NCBI GenBank assembly: GCA_016713645.1 | Contig: JADJOU010000003.1 | Location: forward strand, 223,451 to 287,450 | Length of the DNA stretch: 64,000 nt | From: Bacteroidota bacterium | GTDB taxonomy: Bacteria > Bacteroidota > Bacteroidia > Chitinophagales > JADJOU01 | Direction: 5' to 3' | In this document: positions 47,902-56,692 of the stretch, one piece after another | Numbering within the stretch: position 1 is the stretch's first letter | Layout of the letters: the number at the start of each line of letters is the position of its first letter | The notes under the pieces: model-generated | The model's database searches: none | What the model saw: the letters and a program-made list of their open reading frames with translations, nothing else | Told to the model about the DNA's origin: nothing | Position numbers and translations under genes: made by a program

Positions 47902-49394
47902 TTAAATTTTAAATGCGTACTGGTATGTGAATGGTCTATTCGGATAAATTCCCTCGATGATGACTGTTCCTTTGCCAATGCTCGCCAGTTCTTTATTGAA
48001 TTCATCTACTGTTTTTACTGATTTATCGTGAATAGATGTGATAATAAATCCCTCTTTCAAATCTGTATAATTTCGAATCAAGCCCTCTTTGACTTTCATC
48101 ACCCTCAAACCTCCTTGCAGATTTAAACTGCGCGCTTCATTGACATTCAGCGCCATCAATTCTAAACCCACCTTCATAGGTTGGCTCGCTGGATCATTTT
48201 TAATAATGCTCGTTGTTCCCCTGATTTTTTAATATCGCTTTTGTCAGTAGAATTTTCTGTTCGCGCATATATTCAATATCTACTTTTTCGCCTGGCCTTG
48301 CTGTGGCAATCTGCTCTTGAAGTTCTGGCGCACTATTGACCGCCACCCCATTTATTTTCAGAATAATATCCTTGGCCTTTAATCCCGCCGCCTCTGCGCT
48401 TCCACCGCTGATGACATTGTCAACGTATACGCCATCGAGAGAACTCAAGTTCATCTTTTTTGCGATTTCATCATTTACACCGACCATATTCACCCCGAGA
48501 TATCCCCTTTGCACAAGGCCATAATTTTTGAGGTCTTCGATGACTTTCTTGACGAGGTTGGATGGCACGGCAAATGAATATCCAGCATAGGTTCCTGTAG
48601 GAGAAGCAATCGCCGTGTTGATACCAATCAATTGTCCTTTGATATTCACTAAGCGCACCACCTGAATTTCCTGGATTTACAGCGGCATCCGTTTGTATGA
48701 ATGACTCAATAGAGGAATTATTATTCCTGCCCACTTGATTGTTCAAAAGATTAATACTCCTTCCCTTGGCGCTCACGATCCCAGCAGTGACAGTAGATGC
48801 GAGGTTGAATGGATTGCCCACTGCCAACACCCATTCTCCGACATTGACATCGTCAGAATTGGCGAAATTGATGCTCTGCAAGTCTTTGGCATTGATTTTT
48901 ATCAAACCCAAATCAGTGTCTTTATCTGTTCCAACCAAGGTCGCTTTAAATGTTTTTTTATTGTTGAGGATGACTTCGATATCTGTTGCATCTTGGATAA
49001 CGTGGTTATTGGTGACGATGTATCCATCCTCACTGACAATGACACCAGAACCTGAAGCTTGCTGTTGCTGCTGCTGTTGACGAGGATTGCCAAAGAATCT
49101 GAAGAAGTCATCATCAAACATCCCAAAAGGGTTATTCATCTGCGTTCTTACTGTATAGGTGGTTTTTATATGCACCACACAAGGGGTGCTAATATTTGCC
49201 GCAGGCACAAAATTCATTGATTCATTGACCCCTCCCTGCTTTTGAAATTCTTCCACATAGCGCGCATATTGGACAGGCAGATTGGAGGATGGATTATGGA
49301 TAGTTTGCGCTTGGCGATTTTGCATGTAATTTACTGCAAATAGGCTGATCGTAGCGGAAAGTAAAATCGAGAAAGTAATTGTTTTCAACGGCAT
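47902..49394 (-). pseudogene. HtrA/DegP-type periplasmic serine protease with two PDZ domains, two frameshifts
   Basis: N-terminal membrane anchor or signal (LKTITFSILLSATISLFAVNYM). Triad: His in DGYIVTNNHVIQDA, Asp in DKDTDLGLIKI, Ser in NPGNSGGAL. An unusual run of seven Gln precedes ASGSGVIV. An extra base at 48651-48652 breaks the frame after SGGAL; the next frame gives VNIKGQLIGINTAIASP, YAGYSFAVPS and PDZ1 (RGYLGVNM, DGVYVDNVISGGSAEAAGLKAKDIILKINGV). An extra G at 48218-48221 breaks again; then GLELMALN, GLRVMKVKEG, GFIITSIHDKSV form PDZ2. About 497 residues, as in typical Bacteroidota HtrA. Acts in envelope protein quality control. Confidence 0.92.
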
Positions 49395-49579
49395 AATGCA
49401 TCATTTTAAAATTCAAAAACAAAATTAGGGAGATAGCTAGTGCACATGCAAATTAAATTTCTATAATTAACACCTTTTAACCCACATAATGCGGGACATC
49501 ATAGATATGTTCAAAACCTTTCTAAACTGTGAACAAAATTTGAATTGATACAGCGCAAAAGCCCTATTTTGCGCACTCA

Positions 49580-50785
49580 ATGAGAGCTATTCGCAACTTT
49601 TTTGCTTTGCTGTTTATAGGAATCTTCACCTTGGTGATTGGCTGCAATTCCAAGCCCGTGCCTATGAAGTATGAAGATAAGCGCACAGAAGTCCAAAAAC
49701 AAATAGAAGAATTTGATAGCACCTATGCGCATAACATCATAGACAATCGAGCGGCTTTGGCCTATAGCATCGATTCATTGTTGAAAAAAATGCGCAAGCT
49801 CGACCAATTCAACGGAAATATACTCGTCGCATACAAAGGCAATATCATTTATCAAAATGCTGTAGGCTGGGCGAATCCATCGGAGAAAGACAGTTTGAAT
49901 CTGGGCTCTATGTTTCAATTGGCATCTGTTTCCAAAACCGTAACCTCTACTGCGGTCTTACTCTTATATGAGCAGCGCTATTTTAAATTGGACGATAAAT
50001 TTTCCAAATACTTCCCCGACTTCCCATACAAGAATGTGACCATAAAGCAATTGCTCAATCACCGAAGTGGCTTGCCCAATTACCTCTATTTCAATGAGCG
50101 CTTTTATCCCTCGAATAAAATCTATTTGACCAATGAAGATGTCTATGAGGTCATGGTGAATAAGCGCATCCCGCCGATGTTTCATCCAGGTACGCGTTTC
50201 TTTTACAACAATACCAATTATGCCCTGCTCGCTCTATTGGTGGAGCGTGTGAGTGGTCGATCGTATCCCAATTTTGTACAAAAGAATATTTTTGACCTCA
50301 TCGGCATGAGATCCTCCCACGTGGAATTGCCCGATGAATTTTGGTATCGCGAGAATAAGACTTATGGACTCTATCCAAACAATCGCAAATACGGCGTGGA
50401 TCGATTTGATGGCGTCTTCGGAGATAAGGGCGTTTACAGCAATCTGGAGGATATGTATTTATTCAACAAAGCCCTCTATCCAGATGTATTATTGAAGGAG
50501 TCAACCCTAGAAGAAGCCTTTCAAAATTACGTGACAGAGCCAAGGAGAATAAAACAATACGGATTGGGATTTCGCATTAAATGCGGCAAGGACAGTTGTA
50601 AAATCATCTACCACAATGGTTGGTGGCATGGCTATCGCACTGCCTTTCACCGAAGACCTTCCGACCAATCTTGCGTGATTGTATTGAGCAATCGCTTGAA
50701 TAGAAGTGTCTATTCTATTGTGCGAGATGTATTTAAAAGCATCGACAATAATTCAGACAAAGAGGAATACGAGGAAGAGGAATAA
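49580..50785 (+). CDS. Serine beta-lactamase-like hydrolase, lipoprotein
   Basis: 401 residues. Lipobox LVIGCNS (Cys22). The class C beta-lactamase/PBP-like fold shows SxxK in MFQLASVSKTVTSTAVLLLYE, the YxN box in FYNNTNYALLALLVERVSGRSY, and the third box HNG in IIYHNGWWHGYRTAF. Members hydrolyse esters, D-peptides or beta-lactams; sequence does not tell which. The acidic C-terminus (DKEEYEEEE) is notable. Followed 78 bp later by rfbF on the same strand. Confidence 0.88.
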   Translation: MRAIRNFFALLFIGIFTLVIGCNSKPVPMKYEDKRTEVQKQIEEFDSTYAHNIIDNRAALAYSIDSLLKKMRKLDQFNGNILVAYKGNIIYQNAVGWANPSEKDSLNLGSMFQLASVSKTVTSTAVLLLYEQRYFKLDDKFSKYFPDFPYKNVTIKQLLNHRSGLPNYLYFNERFYPSNKIYLTNEDVYEVMVNKRIPPMFHPGTRFFYNNTNYALLALLVERVSGRSYPNFVQKNIFDLIGMRSSHVELPDEFWYRENKTYGLYPNNRKYGVDRFDGVFGDKGVYSNLEDMYLFNKALYPDVLLKESTLEEAFQNYVTEPRRIKQYGLGFRIKCGKDSCKIIYHNGWWHGYRTAFHRRPSDQSCVIVLSNRLNRSVYSIVRDVFKSIDNNSDKEEYEEEE

Positions 50786-50863
50786 ATTGCAAAGTGAGAA
50801 GTGGGAAATTTTTAGCTGTCTTATTTTGATTTGTTAGTTTTACCGCTCATAATATAAAATTAT

Positions 50864-51637
50864 ATGAAAGTAGTCATTTTAGCAGGAGGATTGGGGACGA
50901 GGATATCAGAAGAAACCGATATTCGACCAAAACCCATGGTAGAAATTGGAGGCATGCCGATTTTATGGCATATCATGAAAATCTATGCCCATTATGGCTT
51001 TAATGAATTTGTCATTTGCTGCGGATACAAGGGCCATATCATCAAAGACTATTTCTACAATGTCTTTATGAATAATGCCGATATCACTTTGGACCTCGCG
51101 CACAACAAAACGACCGTCCATAAATCCAATACAGAAGATTGGAAAATCACGATGATCGATACTGGAAAAGATACTATGACGGGCGGAAGAATTAAGCGCA
51201 TCAAAGACTATGTCAATAATGAAACTTTTATGTTGACCTATGGCGATGGCGTGAGCAATGTAGATATTCCTGCATTATTGGAGACCCATAAAAAGCATAA
51301 AAAATTGGCGACTGTCACTGCTGTTCAACCGAGTGGAAGATTCGGCGCCTTGGGCATTAACGAGGCCAATGAAGTGGAATCATTCTTTGAAAAACCGAAG
51401 GGCGATGGTTCTTGGATCAATGGTGGGTTCTTTGTTTGTGAACCACAAGTATTCGATTATATCCAAGATGACAGTACGATATGGGAACAAGCTCCACTAG
51501 AAAATCTCGCTAAAGAGAATCAACTAGCAGCTTTCAAGCACAGAGGTTTCTGGAAACCGATGGATACCCTCAAGGATAAACAAGACTTAAATGAGTTTTG
51601 GAATGAAGGGAAAGCGGAGTGGAAAATTTGGAAATAA
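50864..51637 (+). CDS. rfbF: Glucose-1-phosphate cytidylyltransferase
   Basis: 257 residues. Nucleotide-binding start VVILAGGLGTRISEETDIRPKPMVEIGG, ILWHIMKIYAHYGFNEFVICCGYKGHIIKDYF, LTYGDGVSNVDI (metal-binding Asp), VTAVQPSGRFGALGI, FFEKPKGDGSWINGGFFVCEPQVFDYI, FKHRGFWKPMDTLKDKQDLNEFW. All are RfbF landmarks. It makes CDP-glucose, the first step toward CDP-3,6-dideoxyhexoses; rfbG and later genes are not in this window. A C5-GAA-G5 hairpin lies just after the stop (51659-51671). Confidence 0.95.
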   Translation: MKVVILAGGLGTRISEETDIRPKPMVEIGGMPILWHIMKIYAHYGFNEFVICCGYKGHIIKDYFYNVFMNNADITLDLAHNKTTVHKSNTEDWKITMIDTGKDTMTGGRIKRIKDYVNNETFMLTYGDGVSNVDIPALLETHKKHKKLATVTAVQPSGRFGALGINEANEVESFFEKPKGDGSWINGGFFVCEPQVFDYIQDDSTIWEQAPLENLAKENQLAAFKHRGFWKPMDTLKDKQDLNEFWNEGKAEWKIWK

Positions 51638-51752
51638 ATTAAGCCCTAAGCCCCCTAGCCCCCGAAGGGGGAATTGCTACCGCATGTTTTCGCATTCGAA
51701 AACCAAAATTTTTTATTAAAAAAACAAAGATTTCAGCATAGAATTATGCTCC

Positions 51753-52595
51753 TTAGAAATTACACTTAGCCTTATAGAAGGTATAAGAAATCGTAATGCC
51801 ACCCATGATAAAATCATCGGTCTTGCTTGAAGTACCGCGCTGTTTGCCTTTTTGATTGATTGGCGCACCCACTTCTCCGCTTCTATCCGCAAGTCGATAA
51901 GCAATGCCCTTATCTGCATCTGGCAAGGATAGTGGATTGGAATAAGTGGTGCTCACATCGTCGAGATAATCGGTGAAAGTCTTTCTATTGGCAATATCAA
52001 TCCCAATACTCAAATACCTGCTGACATTGTATTTGATGCCACCACCGATTGGTATAGCGAAAGCGAATAAATTATATTTGGTCTTTCCTGTGTAATTCGG
52101 ATCATTCTGTCCCTCTGTGCCCAGCGGCTGTAAATCATACCATTCGTTATTATATCTTCCCTGCGGACTGTAATAAAAGAGCGAAACACCGAGAGAGAGA
52201 TAAGGTGTCCATTTCATTCCCTGTTTGCGATAGACGCTATGTCGAATGTATTTGAAAAAGTTGAATTCTAGGGAAGAACTGATTTCATAGATATTCGAGC
52301 GAAAGGAGAGATTGCGCTGCAAATTGAATTGATTCTTGCTCCATCGATCGGCAAATTGAACAATCCCAAAATTAATGCTGTGTTTGAATGCGATGCGCGA
52401 ACCGATATTATTGCGCAGATACAAGCCTCCAGCTGGTCCCATGCCCTTAAAGGAGGTGCCGTTATTCAAGTCACCAAAATAATTTGCACCACCTAACCAG
52501 AAACCAATTTCATTTTCAACTTTGCTCTGTTGAGCGAAAAGGGTCGTGTTTAAAAATAAGGCGCAAACAAATAACTTCAGATTCATCGTAGGCAA
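51753..52595 (-). CDS. Outer-membrane beta-barrel protein (DUF6089-like)
   Basis: 280 residues; signal peptide MNLKLFVCALFLNTTLFAQ. Features of the DUF6089 family: EIGFWLGGANYFGDLNN at the start, GGLYLRNNIGSRIAFKHSINFG, FNFFKYIRHSVYRKQGMKWTPYLSLGVSLFYYSPQG, YNLFAFAIPIGGGIKYNVSRYLSIGIDIANRKTFTDYLDDVSTTY, TSYTFYKAKCNF-like end. Alternating aromatic/hydrophobic strands predict an 8- to 10-strand barrel. Function unknown. Confidence 0.85.
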   Translation of the reverse strand: MPTMNLKLFVCALFLNTTLFAQQSKVENEIGFWLGGANYFGDLNNGTSFKGMGPAGGLYLRNNIGSRIAFKHSINFGIVQFADRWSKNQFNLQRNLSFRSNIYEISSSLEFNFFKYIRHSVYRKQGMKWTPYLSLGVSLFYYSPQGRYNNEWYDLQPLGTEGQNDPNYTGKTKYNLFAFAIPIGGGIKYNVSRYLSIGIDIANRKTFTDYLDDVSTTYSNPLSLPDADKGIAYRLADRSGEVGAPINQKGKQRGTSSKTDDFIMGGITISYTFYKAKCNF

Positions 52596-52701
52596 ATTTA
52601 ATGCATTCGCGGAGATTATAAAATATTAGAGGTTAAAATCTGTTAATGGCAAAGGTTTCAGTGCAATATAAAAGAGGATGCTCACGAGAAATAGCCGCTA
52701 T

Positions 52702-53953
52702 TTACATTTTTAATTCTGATTCCCTCAATCCTTTTCCTTTGAACCAAGTGAATACGACAATGAAAAATTGTCATGCTTCCTCCGAATAAAACGGATGGAA
52801 TCGTTCCCATAATCTTGGCCGCAATACCGCTTTCAGCTGCACCCAATTCATTGCTCGAGGAGATGAACATGGAGTTGACTGCAGTGACCCTAGACTTCAT
52901 GGTCTCTGGTGTTTGCAATTGCAATATCGTAGCACGAATAATAACACTTACACTATCAAAAACCCCACATAGAAATAGCATAAAAAAAGAGAAATAGAAA
53001 TTGGTAGAGAGTGCAAAGGCGATGGTACAAAGACCATAAAGTCCCACTGCATACAATAATTTATAGCCTGATTTTCTAACCGGTGGATGAATGGAGAGAT
53101 AAAACATCATCACAGCAGAACCCAAGGGCAGTGCTGCTCTTAACCAACTCAATCCATCGAGATTGACATGCAATATATCTTTTGCGAATACGGGTAAAAG
53201 GGCAGTCACCCCTCCGAAGAATACTGCGAATAGGTCAAGCGAAATGGCGTAGAGCAAAATTTTATTGGAGAAAACATAGCTCAAGCCCTCAGCAATTTGA
53301 GCAATCATATTGGGCTTTTCCGCTGGCGCAATTGGCGCTGGGTTGCTCTTGATATTCAACAATGAAAAAAGTGCAAATGCGTGAAAAAACAAGGCTAAAA
53401 TCAAAGAATAAAATACGATGGTATCAATATTCGTACTCTGAGTTGAATAGGATAAAAATGCTCCTGTCAATGGGCCAACCACTGCGCCAACTTGCCAAGC
53501 TGTGCTGCTAATAGCGGCAGCTTTGGGCATGATGGTCTTGGGCACCATAAGCGATAGTGTTGAAACAGAAGCAGATGGTGTAAAAGAATTCATTGCGCCG
53601 CGCATGACCAAAAGAGTATAAATCAATAAAATCGCCTGATGTTGGCTGATATACGATAATCCGTGCAGAAAGGGCACTAGCGCCAGCAATCCAATATTGA
53701 TGGTCATCATGGTAACGACAATTTTGAGCATCCGCTCTTTGCTTCTACTCTCGACGAAGTAGCCTGCATACAGCGCCAAAGCGATAAATGGAAGCGCTTC
53801 ACACAATCCAACGATGCCAATTGTCAAGGGATTATTGGTCAATTCATAGAGGTAATATCCAATGATGACTCCCTTTAATTGCGCGCCGATGGTGAGCATC
53901 AAGCGCATGGTTACAAAAAATTTAAAAGAGGGAATCTGAAATGGACTTTCCAA
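52702..53953 (-). pseudogene. MFS transporter (EntS/enterobactin-exporter-like), frameshift near the C-terminus
   Basis: About 417 residues. Start MESPFQIPSFKFFVTMRLMLTIGAQLKGVIIGYYLYELTNNPL, motif YAGYFVESRSKERML, the GAFLSYSTQS loop, LLYAVGLYGLCTIAFALS, and the late motif QTPETMKSRVTAVNSMFISSSNELGAAESGIAAKIMGTIPSVLFGG, which is characteristic of the EntS/MFS_3 group. An extra T in the run 52763-52767 replaces the natural end (IFIVVFTWFKGKGL...) with 28 unrelated residues; the restored stop is at 52702. Substrate unknown. Confidence 0.85.
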
Positions 53954-54019
53954 ATGGATATAAATTTATGATAAAGTAGATTGAGCTATAGCAATTATAA
54001 CTCAATCCCAATCTTGTTT

Positions 54020-54715
54020 CTATGCTTTCCGAACAGTGCGCTGCTCGATGCGCTTTTCATACTTTTCTCCTTGGAAAATTCTATGCACATAAATTCCCGG
54101 TGTATGAATATGATCTGGGTCTAGTTCGCCCGCAGGCACCAATTCTTCAACTTCAGCAATGGTGATTTTTCCTGCCATCGCCATAGAAGGATTGAAATTT
54201 CTCGCAGTACTTCTAAATACCAAATTCCCCATCGTGTCGCCTTTCCAAGCCTTTACCAATGCGAAATCAGCATCGAATGCCTCTTCCATCAAATATTCCT
54301 TGCCTTTGAAAAACCGCGTCTCTTTGCCTTGTGCTACTTCGGTTCCAACTCCCGCCGGCGTGTATATTACAGGGAATCCATAGCCAGCTGCCATGCATCT
54401 TGTAGCCAAAGTCCCTTGTGGAATGAGCTCTACTTCCAATTCACCACTGAGCATTTGGCGTTCAAATTCCGCATTCTCCCCAACATAAGAAGAGATCATC
54501 TTTTTTACTTGTCTAGATTGCAATAACAATCCCAATCCAAAATCATCTACCCCAGCATTATTGGATATACAAGTGAGTTGATTGACCCCTTTTTTAACAA
54601 GGGCATTGATGCAATTCTCAGGAATGCCGCATAATCCGAAGCCTCCAACCATCAATGTCATACCACTTTTAATATCTTGTATCGCCTCTTCGGCGTTTTT
54701 GACTACTTTGTTCAT
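54020..54715 (-). CDS. scoA: 3-oxoacid CoA-transferase subunit A
   Basis: 231 residues, family I CoA-transferase alpha subunit: KSGMTLMVGGFGLCGIPENCINAL, CISNNAGVDDFGLGLLL, SYVGENAEFERQMLSGELEVELIPQGTLATRCMAAGYGFPVIYTPAGVGT, FVLVKAWKGDTMGNLVFR-like, NFNPSMAMAGKITIAEVEELV. It moves CoA between succinyl-CoA and acetoacetate with a beta subunit that holds the catalytic Glu. The beta subunit gene, usually adjacent, is not found on either side. Confidence 0.92.
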   Translation of the reverse strand: MNKVVKNAEEAIQDIKSGMTLMVGGFGLCGIPENCINALVKKGVNQLTCISNNAGVDDFGLGLLLQSRQVKKMISSYVGENAEFERQMLSGELEVELIPQGTLATRCMAAGYGFPVIYTPAGVGTEVAQGKETRFFKGKEYLMEEAFDADFALVKAWKGDTMGNLVFRSTARNFNPSMAMAGKITIAEVEELVPAGELDPDHIHTPGIYVHRIFQGEKYEKRIEQRTVRKA

Positions 54716-54847
54716 AATTACTCAAATAATGGTTGTAAATATAGATACTGTTCAAAAAAACAAGCTATTTTTTCTCTCTTTTTTAGATGAATCTATGCAC
54801 AATATCTTAGTATTGTTGTGCATTAGCTGTTTAAACTCCCATTCGAC

Positions 54848-55075
54848 TTGCTACCAGACCCACAATTTTTATTGGAATTAATTCGCGCTGAAATGCCCTA
54901 TGGCAAATACAAAGGCACGAAGATTCATCTCATTCCGGATCATTATTTGGTATGGATGAAGCGCGAGGGTTTCCCAAAAGGCAAATTGGGGGCACAGTTG
55001 GAGACCATGTATGAGATTCGATTAAATGGGTTGTATGATTTAATCATTGAATTGAAAAAGCAAAATCCAACTTAG
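54848..55075 (+). CDS. DUF3820 family small protein
   Basis: 75 residues from TTG at 54848 (CTG at 54827 also possible, after a stop at 54824). MPYGKYKGTKIHLIPDHYLVWMKREGFPKGKLGAQL is the DUF3820 core, a compact beta-hairpin/helix fold seen in many bacteria and sometimes annotated as a quorum-regulated factor. Function not known. Confidence 0.8.
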   Translation: MLPDPQFLLELIRAEMPYGKYKGTKIHLIPDHYLVWMKREGFPKGKLGAQLETMYEIRLNGLYDLIIELKKQNPT

Positions 55076-55648
55076 TTTGGTTAAGAGAATTTGTTGTTTT
55101 TATTGAGCTAAACTTTTTGCCTTTTTACAAACTTAATTTTTGTTCGCTTTTTTTAATTTAAAGCAGAAACTAAGCGCCTTTATAAAAGTGGTCATTACAC
55201 TTGTTTCTATGGGTACAAATTTTTGTTTAACTTAAACATTGGTATTTAAACACAGAGTTGCACAGAGTTAATGCACAGAGTTACACAGCAATCGTCAATA
55301 GGAATCATGCGTCAGCGATACTAGTGCGCGGAGCGACATCCCCGGGATCGTCTTTGCGGCCAACGAGCCGCAATCTCTCCGCCCCAAGAGCGGAGCCTAT
55401 TTGATTTAATTATTTTGAGGTTGACTATAAAAAATGTGTCGCCGTGTTAGAGCAAAGTGCAGAGCCCTTTAGCTTTATTCATTATTCTTAAATGGCTTTA
55501 ATGCGGATTTTAATCGATAAATTGAGATCCTAATTTTGTTCAAAATATTTTTCTCACATCTTGCCGTTAGAAAAATAACCTTGATAAAATTCTCATGTAA
55601 AAAAGTAAATGTATTACTTCCAAACCCACCTAGAATCAAAACCCCTAA
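55076..55648. repeat. Repeat-rich intergenic DNA
   Basis: Holds two repeats shared with other islands: ACACAGAGTTGCACAGAGTTA and neighbours up to GCGTCAGCG (55250-55320), present inverted at 62458-62520; and the palindromic block CGGGATCGTCTTTGCGG/CCGCAATCTCTCCGCCC/GAGCGGAGC (55332-55400), present at 33988-34062. No gene seen. The region is also the 3' side of the B12 operon. Confidence 0.75.
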
Positions 55649-56692
55649 TCAATCATTGACTTCAACAACCTGATTCGGAATAATCCCCGCTTGAATCTTT
55701 TTTATGAGATTGCCATCGAGTGAATAAATATGTACATCTCCTTTGGAAACATAATCCTTGGCGTCAGTGATGAATATTTTTTGATTGCCTGCATGAATGG
55801 ACATGGAATAGAGATTTGAACTGCTTGGCAAATCGATGTGCATGGTCTTTGTTAGAGTCGCATTTGGTTGACTTATATTGGTCTTCCACAATTTCTTGCC
55901 CTGCAGAAAATAGAGATCTTGATTATTTATTTGCAGCGAACTCGGCGCTTGATTCCCCAATTCGATTGGATTCGTGATGACGTCAAAAGTGGTCGTGTGA
56001 TTCCCTCCCAGATAATAAGTCCCATTTTTGCGCTTCGCTAAATACCATAAATGTGAATCACTCAATACAAATGAAATCGGTTCATCGGTGAGTTTGGTGT
56101 TTATCATGTTTTGACTTGTCTTGTCAAAAATCATAAATCCATATTCTCCATTGGCTTCCGAAGGATGTTTGAGCACTTGAATCCAAATTTTATTGTCCTT
56201 CTCCATCATCCTCTCTGTCCAGCCATAGGAATCAAAACTCTTTTCAATCATTCCTTTTTCAATATGAACAATATGTATTTTCTTATTGTAGAGCTCAGTG
56301 ACCAATACCCTTGAACTGTCTATCCAATGGGCATAGCGCGGGGAGCCTAATCCCTCGATGGTCTTCACAATTTTAAGGGTATTCCTATCGAGCACTTCTA
56401 TTTTATTCGAATTATTGACGACTATCAAAACATACTTTTTATTGACTAATAGACTTTGTGCCACATCGCCCAATTTTTTTTGATTGATTGTTTCAAATAT
56501 ATTCTCATAGAGAGAATCCTTTTTGAAATCGTAAAAATCCAAACTGGCATTGCCAAAATTAAATGTGCCCTCATTGAGGATAAAATCCCCTGCGGCGAAT
56601 GTCGATGGGATATTCGGCGAAATGATGTCTTGTTTTTTGCAACTAAAAACTAGGATTAGCAAATAAAGAAAGAATGGAATTCTGAGTTTCAT
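55649..56692 (-). CDS. BtuG-like surface lipoprotein (DUF5074/YncE-type beta-propeller)
   Basis: 347 residues; lipobox LVFSCKK (Cys18). The mature N-terminus AGDFILNEGTFNFGNASLDFYD matches the start of BtuG/DUF5074 propellers, with blades such as LGDVAQSLLVNKKYVLIVVNNSNKIEVLDRNTLKIVKTI, RYAHWIDSSRVLVTEL, and the end DVHIYSLDGNLIKKIQAGIIPNQVVEV. BtuG of Bacteroides binds B12 with very high affinity on top of BtuB; the receptor gene overlaps this one by 4 bp (ATGA). Last gene of the operon behind the cobalamin riboswitch, so corrinoid capture is the probable role. Confidence 0.85.
   Translation of the reverse strand: MKLRIPFFLYLLILVFSCKKQDIISPNIPSTFAAGDFILNEGTFNFGNASLDFYDFKKDSLYENIFETINQKKLGDVAQSLLVNKKYVLIVVNNSNKIEVLDRNTLKIVKTIEGLGSPRYAHWIDSSRVLVTELYNKKIHIVHIEKGMIEKSFDSYGWTERMMEKDNKIWIQVLKHPSEANGEYGFMIFDKTSQNMINTKLTDEPISFVLSDSHLWYLAKRKNGTYYLGGNHTTTFDVITNPIELGNQAPSSLQINNQDLYFLQGKKLWKTNISQPNATLTKTMHIDLPSSSNLYSMSIHAGNQKIFITDAKDYVSKGDVHIYSLDGNLIKKIQAGIIPNQVVEVND

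Noticed and set aside
4628..53953. Genome-wide programmed +1/-1 translational frameshifting
   Set aside because: Breaks occur in both directions, in runs of different bases, with no common slippery site or stimulator; homopolymer length errors explain them better.
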